NCBI RefSeq assembly: GCF_000279145.1
Contig: NC_018178.1
Span: 1,364,001-1,428,000, forward strand
Source of the DNA: Melioribacter roseus P3M-2
GTDB taxonomy: Bacteria > Bacteroidota > Ignavibacteria > Ignavibacteriales > Melioribacteraceae
Direction of reading: 5' to 3'
DNA length: 64,000 nt
Below the pieces are notes generated by a model, which was not told the DNA's origin, did no database searches, and saw only the letters and a list, made by a program, of their open reading frames with translations. Both the position numbers and the translations under genes were made by a program. Below, in pieces: positions 17,521 through 25,895 of this stretch. Numbering within the stretch: position 1 is the stretch's first letter; every line of letters begins with the position of its first letter.

Positions 17521-18440
17521 GCGAGGTTATTCACAGATATCTCGGAATAGACGCGGCTACTCAAATAAAACTTTTGAGTACGTTTATTTTATTTCTCATC
17601 CTTTCTTTTATTTACCGGATAATTTCAAAATATATTATAGGCAGGCTGGACGACGTTAAGCAAAAATATCAATGGCGGAAAATCGCTTTATATCTGAATG
17701 CGTTTATTGGTTTCTTATTGTTATTAAGAATTTGGTTCGGTACGGTTCAAGGATTAACTACTTATCTGGGACTCCTTTCGGCGGGCGTTGCAATTGCGTT
17801 CAAAGATCCGCTTGTAAATCTCGGCGGCTGGATTTTTATTGTAATAAGAAAACCGTTTAGGCTCGGGGACAGAATTCAAATAAACAATGTTATAGGCGAT
17901 GTGGTGGATATCAGAATCTTTCAGTTTTCGGTGATGGAAATCGGCAATTGGGTGGACGCCGAACAGAGCACCGGCAGAATAGTGCATATTCCCAACAGCG
18001 TTGTTTTTACTACTCCGCAGGCTAATTATACAGCGGGGTTCGAATATATCTGGGACGAAATACCGGTTCTTGTCACTTTCGAAAGTAATTGGAAAAAAGC
18101 CAAGAAAATACTCGAAGATATACTCGACAAACATACCGAGCACTTCAGCGAAGCTGCGGAAAAACAGATAAAAGAAGCGGCAAAAAAGTATTTGATTTAT
18201 TACACCAAACTGACTCCGATTGTTTATGTGTCTGTCAAAGACAGCGGGGTAATGCTTACTTTGAGATATCTTACGCGCACGCGCCAGCGAAGAGCTACGG
18301 AAAATGTCATCTGGCAGGCAATACTCGATCAGTTTGCATTGCACAACGACATCGATTTTGCTTATCCCACGCAAAGATTTTATAATAATCTGTTGGAAGG
18401 AAAACCCGGTACGAAACCAAGCAATCAATCAGGCGAGTAA
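17517..18440 (+). CDS. MscS-family mechanosensitive ion channel
   Basis: The 307-residue protein has three membrane helices (about residues 18-40, 58-75 and 83-105). The pore-lining helix is glycine/alanine-rich (LGLLSAGVAIAFKDPLVNLGG), and a MscS beta domain follows (FRLGDRIQINNVIGDVVDI). These channels open under membrane tension to release solutes during hypo-osmotic shock. One of three distinct MscS-type genes in the window, it overlaps truA by 4 bases, which probably reflects compact packing rather than shared function. Confidence 0.9.
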   Translation: MSEVIHRYLGIDAATQIKLLSTFILFLILSFIYRIISKYIIGRLDDVKQKYQWRKIALYLNAFIGFLLLLRIWFGTVQGLTTYLGLLSAGVAIAFKDPLVNLGGWIFIVIRKPFRLGDRIQINNVIGDVVDIRIFQFSVMEIGNWVDAEQSTGRIVHIPNSVVFTTPQANYTAGFEYIWDEIPVLVTFESNWKKAKKILEDILDKHTEHFSEAAEKQIKEAAKKYLIYYTKLTPIVYVSVKDSGVMLTLRYLTRTRQRRATENVIWQAILDQFALHNDIDFAYPTQRFYNNLLEGKPGTKPSNQSGE

Positions 18441-18449
18441 CTCAAAAAA

Positions 18450-19310
18450 ATGAAATCGTATTGGAAACCCCTTGCGTCTGTAGTTATCTGGGGCGCTTCG
18501 TTTATTGCAACCAAATACCTGCTCGACAGTCTGAAACCCCTGACGATCATTCTGGCGCGTCAAATTCTGGCGGTTATGCTGTTGACCGTCATTGCATTGA
18601 AAAGAGGAAGAAGCTTCAAAATCAATCTTCGCGACCATTCGTGGATTTTTGCGCTCGCGTTGATCGCTTCTTTTCATTTGTGGATTCAGGTAACGGGAAT
18701 GCAATTTACTTCAGCCTCCAATACGGGATGGATAATCGGTATAACGCCTGTTTTTATGGCGCTGCTCGGAATGATCTTCTTCCGGGAAAAACTTACCGGC
18801 GGGCAGTGGAGCGGTATCTTAATTGCATTTGCCGGTCTGCTTCTTTTGATAAGCAACGGGAAAATTTCATCCGTAAGTTTAATTGAAAATAAAGGAGATT
18901 TTTTAATACTTGCCAGCGCATTTACGTGGAGCGTCTATTCGCTTGTGGGAAAAAAAATTACTTTGAATTATCCCGCCTTGATGACAATTCTTTATTTATT
19001 CCTTTTTATGTCGCTTATACTTGCACCGTTTACGATTAACGCAGAAAATATTAACGCCATTGTTAATTTATCGGTTGAAAGTATTGCGGCTCTATTGTTT
19101 CTCGGATTCTTCTGTTCGGGCATAGCATACGTGCTCTGGGCGGAAGCTATGAACGAAATGCCTTCGTCGCACGTGGGAGCGTTTTTATATATTGAACCGT
19201 TCGTTACCGTATTCACGGCTTGGATTCTTCTTTCGGAAAGAATATCTTTATTAACGTTGATAAGCGGAATTATCATTATTATCGGAGTAATCATAGTCAA
19301 CAGAAAATGA
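18450..19310 (+). CDS. EamA/DMT-family transporter
   Basis: The 286-residue protein has about ten hydrophobic helices arranged as two EamA repeats (about 5-135 and 150-285). The first repeat shows VVIWGASFIATKYLL and the second AFTWSVYSLVGKKI. Drug/metabolite transporters of this type move small organic solutes, often exporting amino acids or metabolites. The substrate is not predictable. It lies 9 bases after mscS, and its stop overlaps the start of the amidohydrolase gene by 4 bases. Confidence 0.87.
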   Translation: MKSYWKPLASVVIWGASFIATKYLLDSLKPLTIILARQILAVMLLTVIALKRGRSFKINLRDHSWIFALALIASFHLWIQVTGMQFTSASNTGWIIGITPVFMALLGMIFFREKLTGGQWSGILIAFAGLLLLISNGKISSVSLIENKGDFLILASAFTWSVYSLVGKKITLNYPALMTILYLFLFMSLILAPFTINAENINAIVNLSVESIAALLFLGFFCSGIAYVLWAEAMNEMPSSHVGAFLYIEPFVTVFTAWILLSERISLLTLISGIIIIIGVIIVNRK

Positions 19311-21034
19311 GAATGAGAATGATTAAAAATATTTTTGTATTATCCGTTTTGATCGGTTTGCTCTTTGCCAGCGGCTGCGGGGAAAATAAAATGAACGACA
19401 ACTGCGATCTGGTTCTCCTGAACGGAGAAATTTATACGGTCAACGATTCGATTCCCTGGGCGGAAGCCCTCGCCGTTAAAGGAGACAGAATCTATAAAGT
19501 CGGGTCGAACGAGGAGATTGAGATGTATATCGGCGATTCGACTGCGATAATAGATCTGAACGGCAGATTCGTTATGCCCGGGTTCATCGACAGTCACGCG
19601 CACTTGATTGGAATCGGCGAAAATTTGATCGATGTCGACCTAAGAGACGCCCAAAACTGGGACGAAGTGATTGCCGCCGTGGCAAAAGCAGCTTCGGAAC
19701 GAAGACCCGGCGAATGGATTGTGGGACGAGGATGGCATCAGGAAAAATTCGATCCCGAGCCCGAGCCGAATGTGGAAGGCTATCCCGTTCATAATGCGCT
19801 GAGTAATGCCGTTCCTTATAATCCGGTTATGCTTGTGCACGCCAGCGGACACGCAGTCTTCGCCAATGCAAAGGCAATGGAAATTGCGGGCGCGGATACT
19901 ATTACGTCAAACCCGCCGGGCGGCGTTATTGTGCGCGATTCTACGGGCAAGCCGATAGGAGTATTCGAAGAAAACGCTGAAAATATAATCAGAAGCGCAT
20001 ACGAAAGATATCTTAACGATAGAAGCCTGGATGAGTTGAACGCAGAGGTAATTAAGAAAATTAAATTCGCTTCCGACCTCTGCTTGAAAAACGGCGTAAC
20101 TACTTTGCACGATGCCGGAGAAGATCTCGAGACAATAGAGCTTATAAAAAAATCGGTCGACTCGAATTATGTTAAAATCCGTCTCTATGTAATGATAAAC
20201 GATGCTTTGGATAAATTGAAAGGTAAATTAAAAGATTATAAACTCGTCGGCTACGGGGAGAACCGGTTGACTGTGCGGGCAATAAAACAGTATATCGACG
20301 GAGCGCTCGGTTCGCGAGGAGCCTGGCTGCTTGAACCGTACTCGGATTTGCCGGACAGCTACGGCTCGAATGTTACTCCTATTAAAACGCTCGACGACTA
20401 CTGCAGACTGGCGGCGGAAAACGGCTTCCAAATGTGTATTCATACAATTGGCGACAGGGGCAACCGCGAGGCGCTCAACTTGTATGAAAAGTATTCAAGG
20501 CAATATGAAAATTTCGACCAAATGAGATGGCGTATTGAACATGCTCAGCATGTCACGCCGTTCGACATTAAGAGATTTGCGCGCCTGAATGTAATTGCCG
20601 CTATGCAAGGAATTCACTGCACTTCCGATGCGCCGTTTGTAATCGAAAGACTCGGGAACGAAAGAGCGGCTTCCGGAGCTTATGTATGGCGCAGCATGCT
20701 CGACCGCGGGGTTGTAATTTGCAACGGCACCGACGCTCCGGTTGAATCTGTAAATCCGATAGCTTCGTTTTACGCGTCGGTTACGAGAAAAAACAAAGAC
20801 GGCGTCGGATTCTATACCAAACAAAAAATGACGCGCGAAGAAGCCATTAAAACCTATACGATTAACGGAGCCTATGCCGCTTTCGAAGAAAATTTGAAAG
20901 GCTCGCTCGTAGAAGGAAAACTTGCCGATTTAGTCGTATTGTCGAATAATTTGATGAAGTGCTCCGAGGACGATATTCTTAAGACCGAAGTCGTTTATAC
21001 GATTGTCGGCGGTAAAATTGTATATAAAAAATAA
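19307..21034 (+). CDS. amidohydrolase-family lipoprotein (YtcJ-like)
   Basis: The protein begins at 19307 (ATG overlapping the previous stop) or at an in-frame ATG at 19319, giving about 575 residues. A lipoprotein signal ends at the lipobox FASGC. The amidohydrolase 3 core follows, with metal-binding DSHAHL, the YtcJ-type segment PGEWIVGRGWHQEKF, later HTIGDRGNREALN and IEHAQHV, and a C-terminal DLVVLSNN strand. These enzymes hydrolyse amide or ester bonds, usually with zinc. The substrate is unknown. The lipoprotein signal places it in the envelope. It is co-transcribed with an M28 peptidase. Confidence 0.87.
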   Translation: MRMRMIKNIFVLSVLIGLLFASGCGENKMNDNCDLVLLNGEIYTVNDSIPWAEALAVKGDRIYKVGSNEEIEMYIGDSTAIIDLNGRFVMPGFIDSHAHLIGIGENLIDVDLRDAQNWDEVIAAVAKAASERRPGEWIVGRGWHQEKFDPEPEPNVEGYPVHNALSNAVPYNPVMLVHASGHAVFANAKAMEIAGADTITSNPPGGVIVRDSTGKPIGVFEENAENIIRSAYERYLNDRSLDELNAEVIKKIKFASDLCLKNGVTTLHDAGEDLETIELIKKSVDSNYVKIRLYVMINDALDKLKGKLKDYKLVGYGENRLTVRAIKQYIDGALGSRGAWLLEPYSDLPDSYGSNVTPIKTLDDYCRLAAENGFQMCIHTIGDRGNREALNLYEKYSRQYENFDQMRWRIEHAQHVTPFDIKRFARLNVIAAMQGIHCTSDAPFVIERLGNERAASGAYVWRSMLDRGVVICNGTDAPVESVNPIASFYASVTRKNKDGVGFYTKQKMTREEAIKTYTINGAYAAFEENLKGSLVEGKLADLVVLSNNLMKCSEDDILKTEVVYTIVGGKIVYKK

Positions 21035-21049
21035 AGCCGGGAGGCAAAG

Positions 21050-22426
21050 ATGAAAAAGATTTACCGTTTGATGATTTTGCCGGCAATTGTAACGCTGCTT
21101 ACGGTACAGACAGCAACGGCTCAAAATGCTATTGTAAGGGATATGTCGATAACTGAAATGATAAACAAAATATCGGCGGACAGTCTGAGAGCTTATGTCG
21201 TACGATTGACGGAATTTAAAACGCGTCATTCTCTCAGCAGCCGCTCCAGTGAAAAGGAAGGAATCGGCGCCGCTGCAAGGTGGGTAAAAAATAAATTTGA
21301 ACAGTTTTCAATGAAATCAGACGGTCGCATGACAGCCGAAATCGATTATTTTGAAGTTCTACCCGACGGCAGAAGAATAGATCGTAAAATAAATCTGATG
21401 AATGTTGTGGCTACGTTAAAAGGAGTTGACGCCAACGATAAACGGTTGATAATTGTGGGAGCTCATCTCGATTCGCGCGTAGCCGACATAATGGACAGCG
21501 TCTCGTACGCTCCGGGCGCAAACGACGATTTGTCGGGAGTTGCCGCCGTGCTGGAATTGGCGAGGGTTATGTCTTCTTCAAAATTTCCCGCCACCGTAAT
21601 GTTCGCAGCTTTTACGGGCGAAGAACAAGGATTATACGGCTCGAGTCATCTGGCGAACAAAATTAAATCGCTCGAAAAGGAAGACAAATATCGTTTGATT
21701 GCAATGCTCAATAACGATATGATCGGAAATACGGTTTCGAGTCAAACTAAATTGAAAGACAATATAAACGTAAGAGTTTTCAGCGAAAGCGTTCCTGCCG
21801 TAGAATCGGAAGAGGAAAAGAGAAATCGTATATTATCCGGCTCGGACTACGACGGGGTATCAAGACAACTGGCAAGATATATTAAAGAAATTGGCGAGAG
21901 ATATGTCGACCAGATAAACGTAAAATTAATATTCAGACGCGACCGCTTTTTGAGAGGCGGCGACCATACTCCTTTTAATCGCATGGGCTTTGCCGCCGTT
22001 CGATTTTGTGAAATGAACGAAAATTATTTTCATCAACATGAATACGTTCGAAATGAAAACGGAATTCAGTACGGCGATCTGCCCGAATTCATCGATTTTG
22101 AATACGCGCGCAAAATAACCGCAGTTAATTGCGCTGTTATAGCAAATTTGGCGTCGGCTCCGCCTCAGCCGGAAAACGTCAAGGTCGACGTTAAGCAATT
22201 ATCGAACACGACAAAACTTACGTGGGACGAACCCGAGGGAATTGAACCCGCAGGTTACTATGTCCTTGTGCGGGAAACTTACATGCCGCTCTGGGAAAAG
22301 AAAATTTACACGGAGTCGAACAGTATCGAACTGCCGTATTCCAAAGATAACTATTTGTTTGCGGTTCAGTCCGTAGACAAGGATGGGCACGAGAGTCTGC
22401 CGGTTTTCCCCGTGCCCGATTTTTAG
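21050..22426 (+). CDS. secreted M28-family zinc peptidase with C-terminal fibronectin III-like domain
   Basis: The 458-residue protein has a signal peptide (about residues 1-25) and an M28 catalytic domain with the expected two-zinc ligands: H in GAHLDSR, D in PGANDDLSG, E in TGEEQGLYGS, D in NNDMIGN and H in GGDHTPFNRMGF. A fibronectin III-like domain (about 370-458) closes the protein. The family removes N-terminal residues from peptides, so it likely scavenges peptides outside the cytoplasm. GGGAGG lies 8 bases before the ATG. It is the last gene of the run that starts at truA and ends 3 bases from the convergent ktrA stop. Confidence 0.9.
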   Translation: MKKIYRLMILPAIVTLLTVQTATAQNAIVRDMSITEMINKISADSLRAYVVRLTEFKTRHSLSSRSSEKEGIGAAARWVKNKFEQFSMKSDGRMTAEIDYFEVLPDGRRIDRKINLMNVVATLKGVDANDKRLIIVGAHLDSRVADIMDSVSYAPGANDDLSGVAAVLELARVMSSSKFPATVMFAAFTGEEQGLYGSSHLANKIKSLEKEDKYRLIAMLNNDMIGNTVSSQTKLKDNINVRVFSESVPAVESEEEKRNRILSGSDYDGVSRQLARYIKEIGERYVDQINVKLIFRRDRFLRGGDHTPFNRMGFAAVRFCEMNENYFHQHEYVRNENGIQYGDLPEFIDFEYARKITAVNCAVIANLASAPPQPENVKVDVKQLSNTTKLTWDEPEGIEPAGYYVLVRETYMPLWEKKIYTESNSIELPYSKDNYLFAVQSVDKDGHESLPVFPVPDF

Positions 22427-22429
22427 TTG

Positions 22430-23119
22430 TCAATCGATAACTTTTTTGATGTCTTTTTCTTTGCCGAAGAGAACAAGGATGTCGTTTTCTTCGACGATTG
22501 TTGTGGAAGTGGGAACTCCGTAAATTCTTTGTTTTGTTAATTCTTCGCCCGTCGCTTCGTCGACCACTTTATATTCTCTTTTGATTGTAATCAAATTCAG
22601 ATTGTAGCGGATACGCAAGTCGATTTCCTGAAGCGATTTTCCTATAAATGCTTTCGGGGCGCGTATCTGGAAAATGCTGTACTCTTCTCCGATAGAAACA
22701 AAGTCGAGAATATCGTCGCTCATTAAAGTATTTGCTACTTTATTGGCAATTTCGAAATCCGGCGAGATTACCTGATCGACGCCGAGCTTGGTCAAAATCT
22801 TCTCGTGAATTTTCGATGTCGCTCTTGCAATTACTTTTTTGACTTTCATCTGCAGAAGTAAAACCGATGTAAGGATTGTATCTTCGAAATTCGTTCCCAT
22901 CGAAATGATGACGGCGTCCACTTTATCGACGCCGAGCGATCTTAGGGCTTTTTCGTCGGTAGAATCCATTCGTACGGCATAAGTTACTTTATCTTTGATG
23001 TCTTCGATTATTTCCATATCGCGGTCGATGGCAATCACTTCGGCGCCTTTTTCCGCCAGCGAAAGGGCAACGCTCAATCCGAAATCGCCAAGACCGATAA
23101 CTGCAAATTTCTTATTCAT
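22430..23119 (-). CDS. ktrA: KtrA/TrkA-type potassium channel regulatory subunit
   Basis: The 229-residue protein has one RCK unit: a Rossmann fold with GLGDFGLSVALSLAEKG binding NAD or ATP (residues 7-140), then a TrkA-C domain (about 145-229). A single-RCK protein of this length is typical of KtrA, whose octameric ring gates the KtrB membrane subunit. It is the last gene of the minus-strand ion operon, 15 bases after ktrB. Confidence 0.93.
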   Translation of the reverse strand: MNKKFAVIGLGDFGLSVALSLAEKGAEVIAIDRDMEIIEDIKDKVTYAVRMDSTDEKALRSLGVDKVDAVIISMGTNFEDTILTSVLLLQMKVKKVIARATSKIHEKILTKLGVDQVISPDFEIANKVANTLMSDDILDFVSIGEEYSIFQIRAPKAFIGKSLQEIDLRIRYNLNLITIKREYKVVDEATGEELTKQRIYGVPTSTTIVEENDILVLFGKEKDIKKVID

Positions 23120-23134
23120 GTCGATACCTTTTAA

Positions 23135-23479
23135 TTAGAGTATTGAAATGTTTTCATGAGGCAATTCGTAATAATCTTCCTTCGCGCCGCTCATAAAAGT
23201 ATAAAGAAAAGCGAGGGGACCGACTCTGCCTATAAACATAAGCAGAACAACTATTATCTTTCCGCCCCACGTTAGCTCCTGTGTTAATCCCATAGACAGT
23301 CCAACAGTGCCGAATGCGCTGAATGCTTCAAAAGCAACTTTTGTTAAGTCAGCGCGCTCGGTTATGGTCAAAAGAAAAATACCGAAAGTAATAAAAAAAA
23401 TCGAGAGACCGGCTTTGATCAGCGCTTTTATTATTATTTCGTTTGGAATCGCTCTGTTGTATATGTAGACTTCTTTTTG
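23135..23479 (-). CDS. C-terminal part of KtrB, in the -1 frame relative to the main reading frame
   Basis: Reading on from 23479 gives QKEVYIYNRAIPNEIIIKAL and then about 95 more residues, including FEAFSAFGTVGLSMGL and LMFIGRVGPLAFLYTF, the closing segments of TrkH/KtrB. No start codon with a ribosome site is evident, so it is not an independent gene. It is the displaced end of the preceding frame. The join point is the heptamer A_AAA_AAC at 23479-23485. Either a programmed -1 shift, a real single-base deletion or a sequence error explains it. The loss of this part would remove the last pore repeat. Confidence 0.8.
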   Translation of the reverse strand, partial: QKEVYIYNRAIPNEIIIKALIKAGLSIFFITFGIFLLTITERADLTKVAFEAFSAFGTVGLSMGLTQELTWGGKIIVVLLMFIGRVGPLAFLYTFMSGAKEDYYELPHENISIL

Positions 23480-24894
23480 TTTTTTAGTATGGCAATCGAA
23501 CCGTAGAACAAAAGAGCAAACGTTGTGGTCTTAACGCCGCCGCCCGTACCGCCGGGAGAAGCTCCTATAAACATCAGTAGAAAAAACAACACGGCGGTGG
23601 GCGTGGTAATCAGTCCGAAATCGATTGTGTTGAATCCGGCTGTGCGTGCCGTTACCGACTGAAAATATGATGCGTTTAACTTTTCGAATAAATTCAAATT
23701 CTTCAAAGTGTTGTGCTGCTCCAGAAAATAAAACGAAGCCGCGCCGAAAACTATCAATAAAATTGTGCTGACGACTACGATGCGCGTTTGAAGAGGCAGC
23801 TTGATGGATAGTTTTCCCATCTTGCTGGTAATATTTTTGAATTTTAGAAAGGATATAATAGTGGGAAATCCCAATCCGCCCAGTATAATCAATATTGATA
23901 TGGTTGTGGTAAAAACATGATTGTAGCGTACGGCGGGGTCCATCAAGTTCATTGTAAAGAGTGAAAACCCGGCGTTGCAAAATGCGGAAACGGAATGAAA
24001 AATCGAAATGAATGCTGCGTTCTCTATGCTGTCGAAAGAGTTTCTTGAACTGTAAAATAAAATTGCCGCGCCGACCGCTTCGATTATGAAAGTGATGGCA
24101 AGCAGATAAGTTAATACTTTTGTTATAGCGCCGATATTTTCTTCTTCGAGTAAATCGTGGAGTAATATCCTTTCTTTAATTCCAAGTCCTCCCGATAAGA
24201 AGATTGCAAAAAACGTTGTGAACGTCATCAAACCGAGTCCGCCGATCTGGAATAACGCCATAATCGTCATTTTTCCGAAAGTGGTAAAATAAGTAGCCGT
24301 GTCGACGGTAATTAATCCCGTAACGCATACCGCGCTGGTCGAAGTAAAAAGCGCATCGACAAATGAAATTTTCCCTTCAACTGTGGCTGCGGGTAGCATT
24401 AACGCGAAAGTGCCGACTATTATTGTAAATAGAAAGCTGAATATGAAAAGTCGCGACGGGTGAATTTGCGACTGAAGCAATTTAATGTTGTAACGGAGCG
24501 TTCCGGAAATTATCCCGACGACAATAAATATTTGAGCGAAGACTATATATAAATAGGTAATGTCTTTGAGTTTTAAAGCCGCTCCTATTCTCTCTACCAG
24601 ACTTAAATTGAAAAAAGAAAGCAAACCTTCTATAAAAATGAAGGAGATAATAATCATTTCGAACTTGTGCGATTTTATGTGGGCTACCTTGTCTTCGGCA
24701 ATGTATAATTGGAGGATATGGTAGAGAATGAATACTATAATAACGCCGATAGTAATAAAATGAAGCGTTCCGGCATCGCTGCTCTTTATCCGGAAACCAT
24801 ATTCCACAATAATCGAAGCAATGCCGAGTAAACTCGAAATGATTACGATTATTTTGGAGAACCTGGCTATATTTTCACGAAGTTCTTTTTTCAA
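23434..24894 (-). CDS. ktrB: KtrB/TrkH potassium uptake membrane subunit (frame interrupted near its 3' end)
   Basis: The 486-residue product covers most of a KtrB-type protein. After an N-terminal extension of four or five helices come pore repeats with filter-like sequences SAVCVTGLITVDTATYF, SAFCNAGFSLFT and TARTAGFNTIDFG. The motif MFIGASPGGTGGGVKTT follows. The frame then stops at 23434, while the homologous sequence continues in the -1 frame. A single extra A, or -1 slippage at A_AAA_AAC (23479-23485), would give an intact protein of about 586 residues. Potassium uptake would follow membrane potential or sodium. Its start overlaps the MscS-like gene stop by 4 bases. Confidence 0.88.
   Translation of the reverse strand: MKKELRENIARFSKIIVIISSLLGIASIIVEYGFRIKSSDAGTLHFITIGVIIVFILYHILQLYIAEDKVAHIKSHKFEMIIISFIFIEGLLSFFNLSLVERIGAALKLKDITYLYIVFAQIFIVVGIISGTLRYNIKLLQSQIHPSRLFIFSFLFTIIVGTFALMLPAATVEGKISFVDALFTSTSAVCVTGLITVDTATYFTTFGKMTIMALFQIGGLGLMTFTTFFAIFLSGGLGIKERILLHDLLEEENIGAITKVLTYLLAITFIIEAVGAAILFYSSRNSFDSIENAAFISIFHSVSAFCNAGFSLFTMNLMDPAVRYNHVFTTTISILIILGGLGFPTIISFLKFKNITSKMGKLSIKLPLQTRIVVVSTILLIVFGAASFYFLEQHNTLKNLNLFEKLNASYFQSVTARTAGFNTIDFGLITTPTAVLFFLLMFIGASPGGTGGGVKTTTFALLFYGSIAILKNKKKSTYTTERFQTK
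23479..23485 (-). promoter_or_regulatory. candidate -1 frameshift heptamer within ktrB
   Basis: On the minus strand the bases are A AAA AAC in the zero frame (codons CTA AAA AAC). This has the X XXY YYZ form of a -1 slippery site. Slippage here joins the long frame precisely to the frame that encodes the conserved KtrB C-terminus. A short A-run (AAAAAG) follows at once. Stimulatory structure was not established. Confidence 0.45.
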
Positions 24895-25895
24895 TTAACG
24901 ATTTTAAATTTGTTTGCCACAATTTGATTAAAATGATTTACGGTTTCTTCGTAAAATTGCCTGTCAAAAATATAAAAATTTACTTCATATGTATAGGTGT
25001 TTTTTAGAGCGTCGAATCTTTTAAGAAACACTTCCGTTTTCTTGCGCGTATATAAATAAGGATTGGAGAGCGAAGCTTCCCTCAAAATGTTCATAACAGA
25101 GTCGTTCTCAATCGACGTAGGAAGCTCTATTTCGAGCGTAATCAGTTGCTCGCGATTGCCGATATTTATATTCTCCACCGGATTACTCAAAAAAACCGAA
25201 TTGGGCAGCGAGACGTTCGAACCGTTGTCCGTTACAATTATTGTGTGTCTCCAATTAATGTCCGTAACTTTTCCGGTATATTCGCCGACTTGAATTATAT
25301 CCCCTTTTTCGAAGGGCGGATTGTAAGTCAAAAGAAAACCCCCGATCAGATTCTTTATTACCGGCACCGAAGCGACAGCCAATGTGACGACGATAATAAC
25401 TAAAAATGCCAGCAGTATTTCCTTCGAAATTCCGAAAATCAGATTAATGAGTATATATAATACCAGCACAACCGTCATTGCCTTCAGCGTAGGAACGAAG
25501 CGCGTCGAGTAAAACGGGAATCGCCGGGCAAAAGCCGATTTGTTGCTTCTGTTAAGCAATCGGAAAATTGTAAATGTAATAAATATCAGAAGCAGAGCTT
25601 CGAGTATAGTTATCAAATCGACTGATTTGAAAATATCAACAACGCGCTTTGATTGTAGGAGTTGCGTGTGATTCGTCTCTTGAGCCTTTACCTCTCCGAC
25701 TGTATCTTTTACGGCATAAACGGAATCTTTCGGCTCTCCGATTTGATGAACGGGCGCGGATTTCAGCCCTGTGTCCTGAGTATAGACCGCCGGATTTAGC
25801 GCGCGCATTGTGTCCGGCGTGTATGAGCTGTCCTGCGAAAAAGCATTGCCTGCGATTAGCAGCGCCAATAACGTTATGTAATATTTTGTCTTCAC
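24891..25895 (-). CDS. MscS-family channel with cleavable signal peptide, in the ion operon
   Basis: The 334-residue protein starts with a signal peptide (about residues 1-20, ending near AFSQ). A periplasmic stretch of about 65 residues follows, then membrane helices at about 91-112, 135-150 and 156-180. The MscS core comes next (VPVIKNLIGGFLLTYNPPFEKGD, VGEYTGKVTDINWRHT, SLPNSVFL). It may sense tension or act as a small-conductance ion release channel. It is embedded between the antiporter-ATPase fusion and ktrB. It overlaps the latter by 4 bases and abuts the former, so it is co-translated with potassium transporters. This supports a volume or ion homeostasis role. Confidence 0.88.
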   Translation of the reverse strand: MKTKYYITLLALLIAGNAFSQDSSYTPDTMRALNPAVYTQDTGLKSAPVHQIGEPKDSVYAVKDTVGEVKAQETNHTQLLQSKRVVDIFKSVDLITILEALLLIFITFTIFRLLNRSNKSAFARRFPFYSTRFVPTLKAMTVVLVLYILINLIFGISKEILLAFLVIIVVTLAVASVPVIKNLIGGFLLTYNPPFEKGDIIQVGEYTGKVTDINWRHTIIVTDNGSNVSLPNSVFLSNPVENINIGNREQLITLEIELPTSIENDSVMNILREASLSNPYLYTRKKTEVFLKRFDALKNTYTYEVNFYIFDRQFYEETVNHFNQIVANKFKIVN

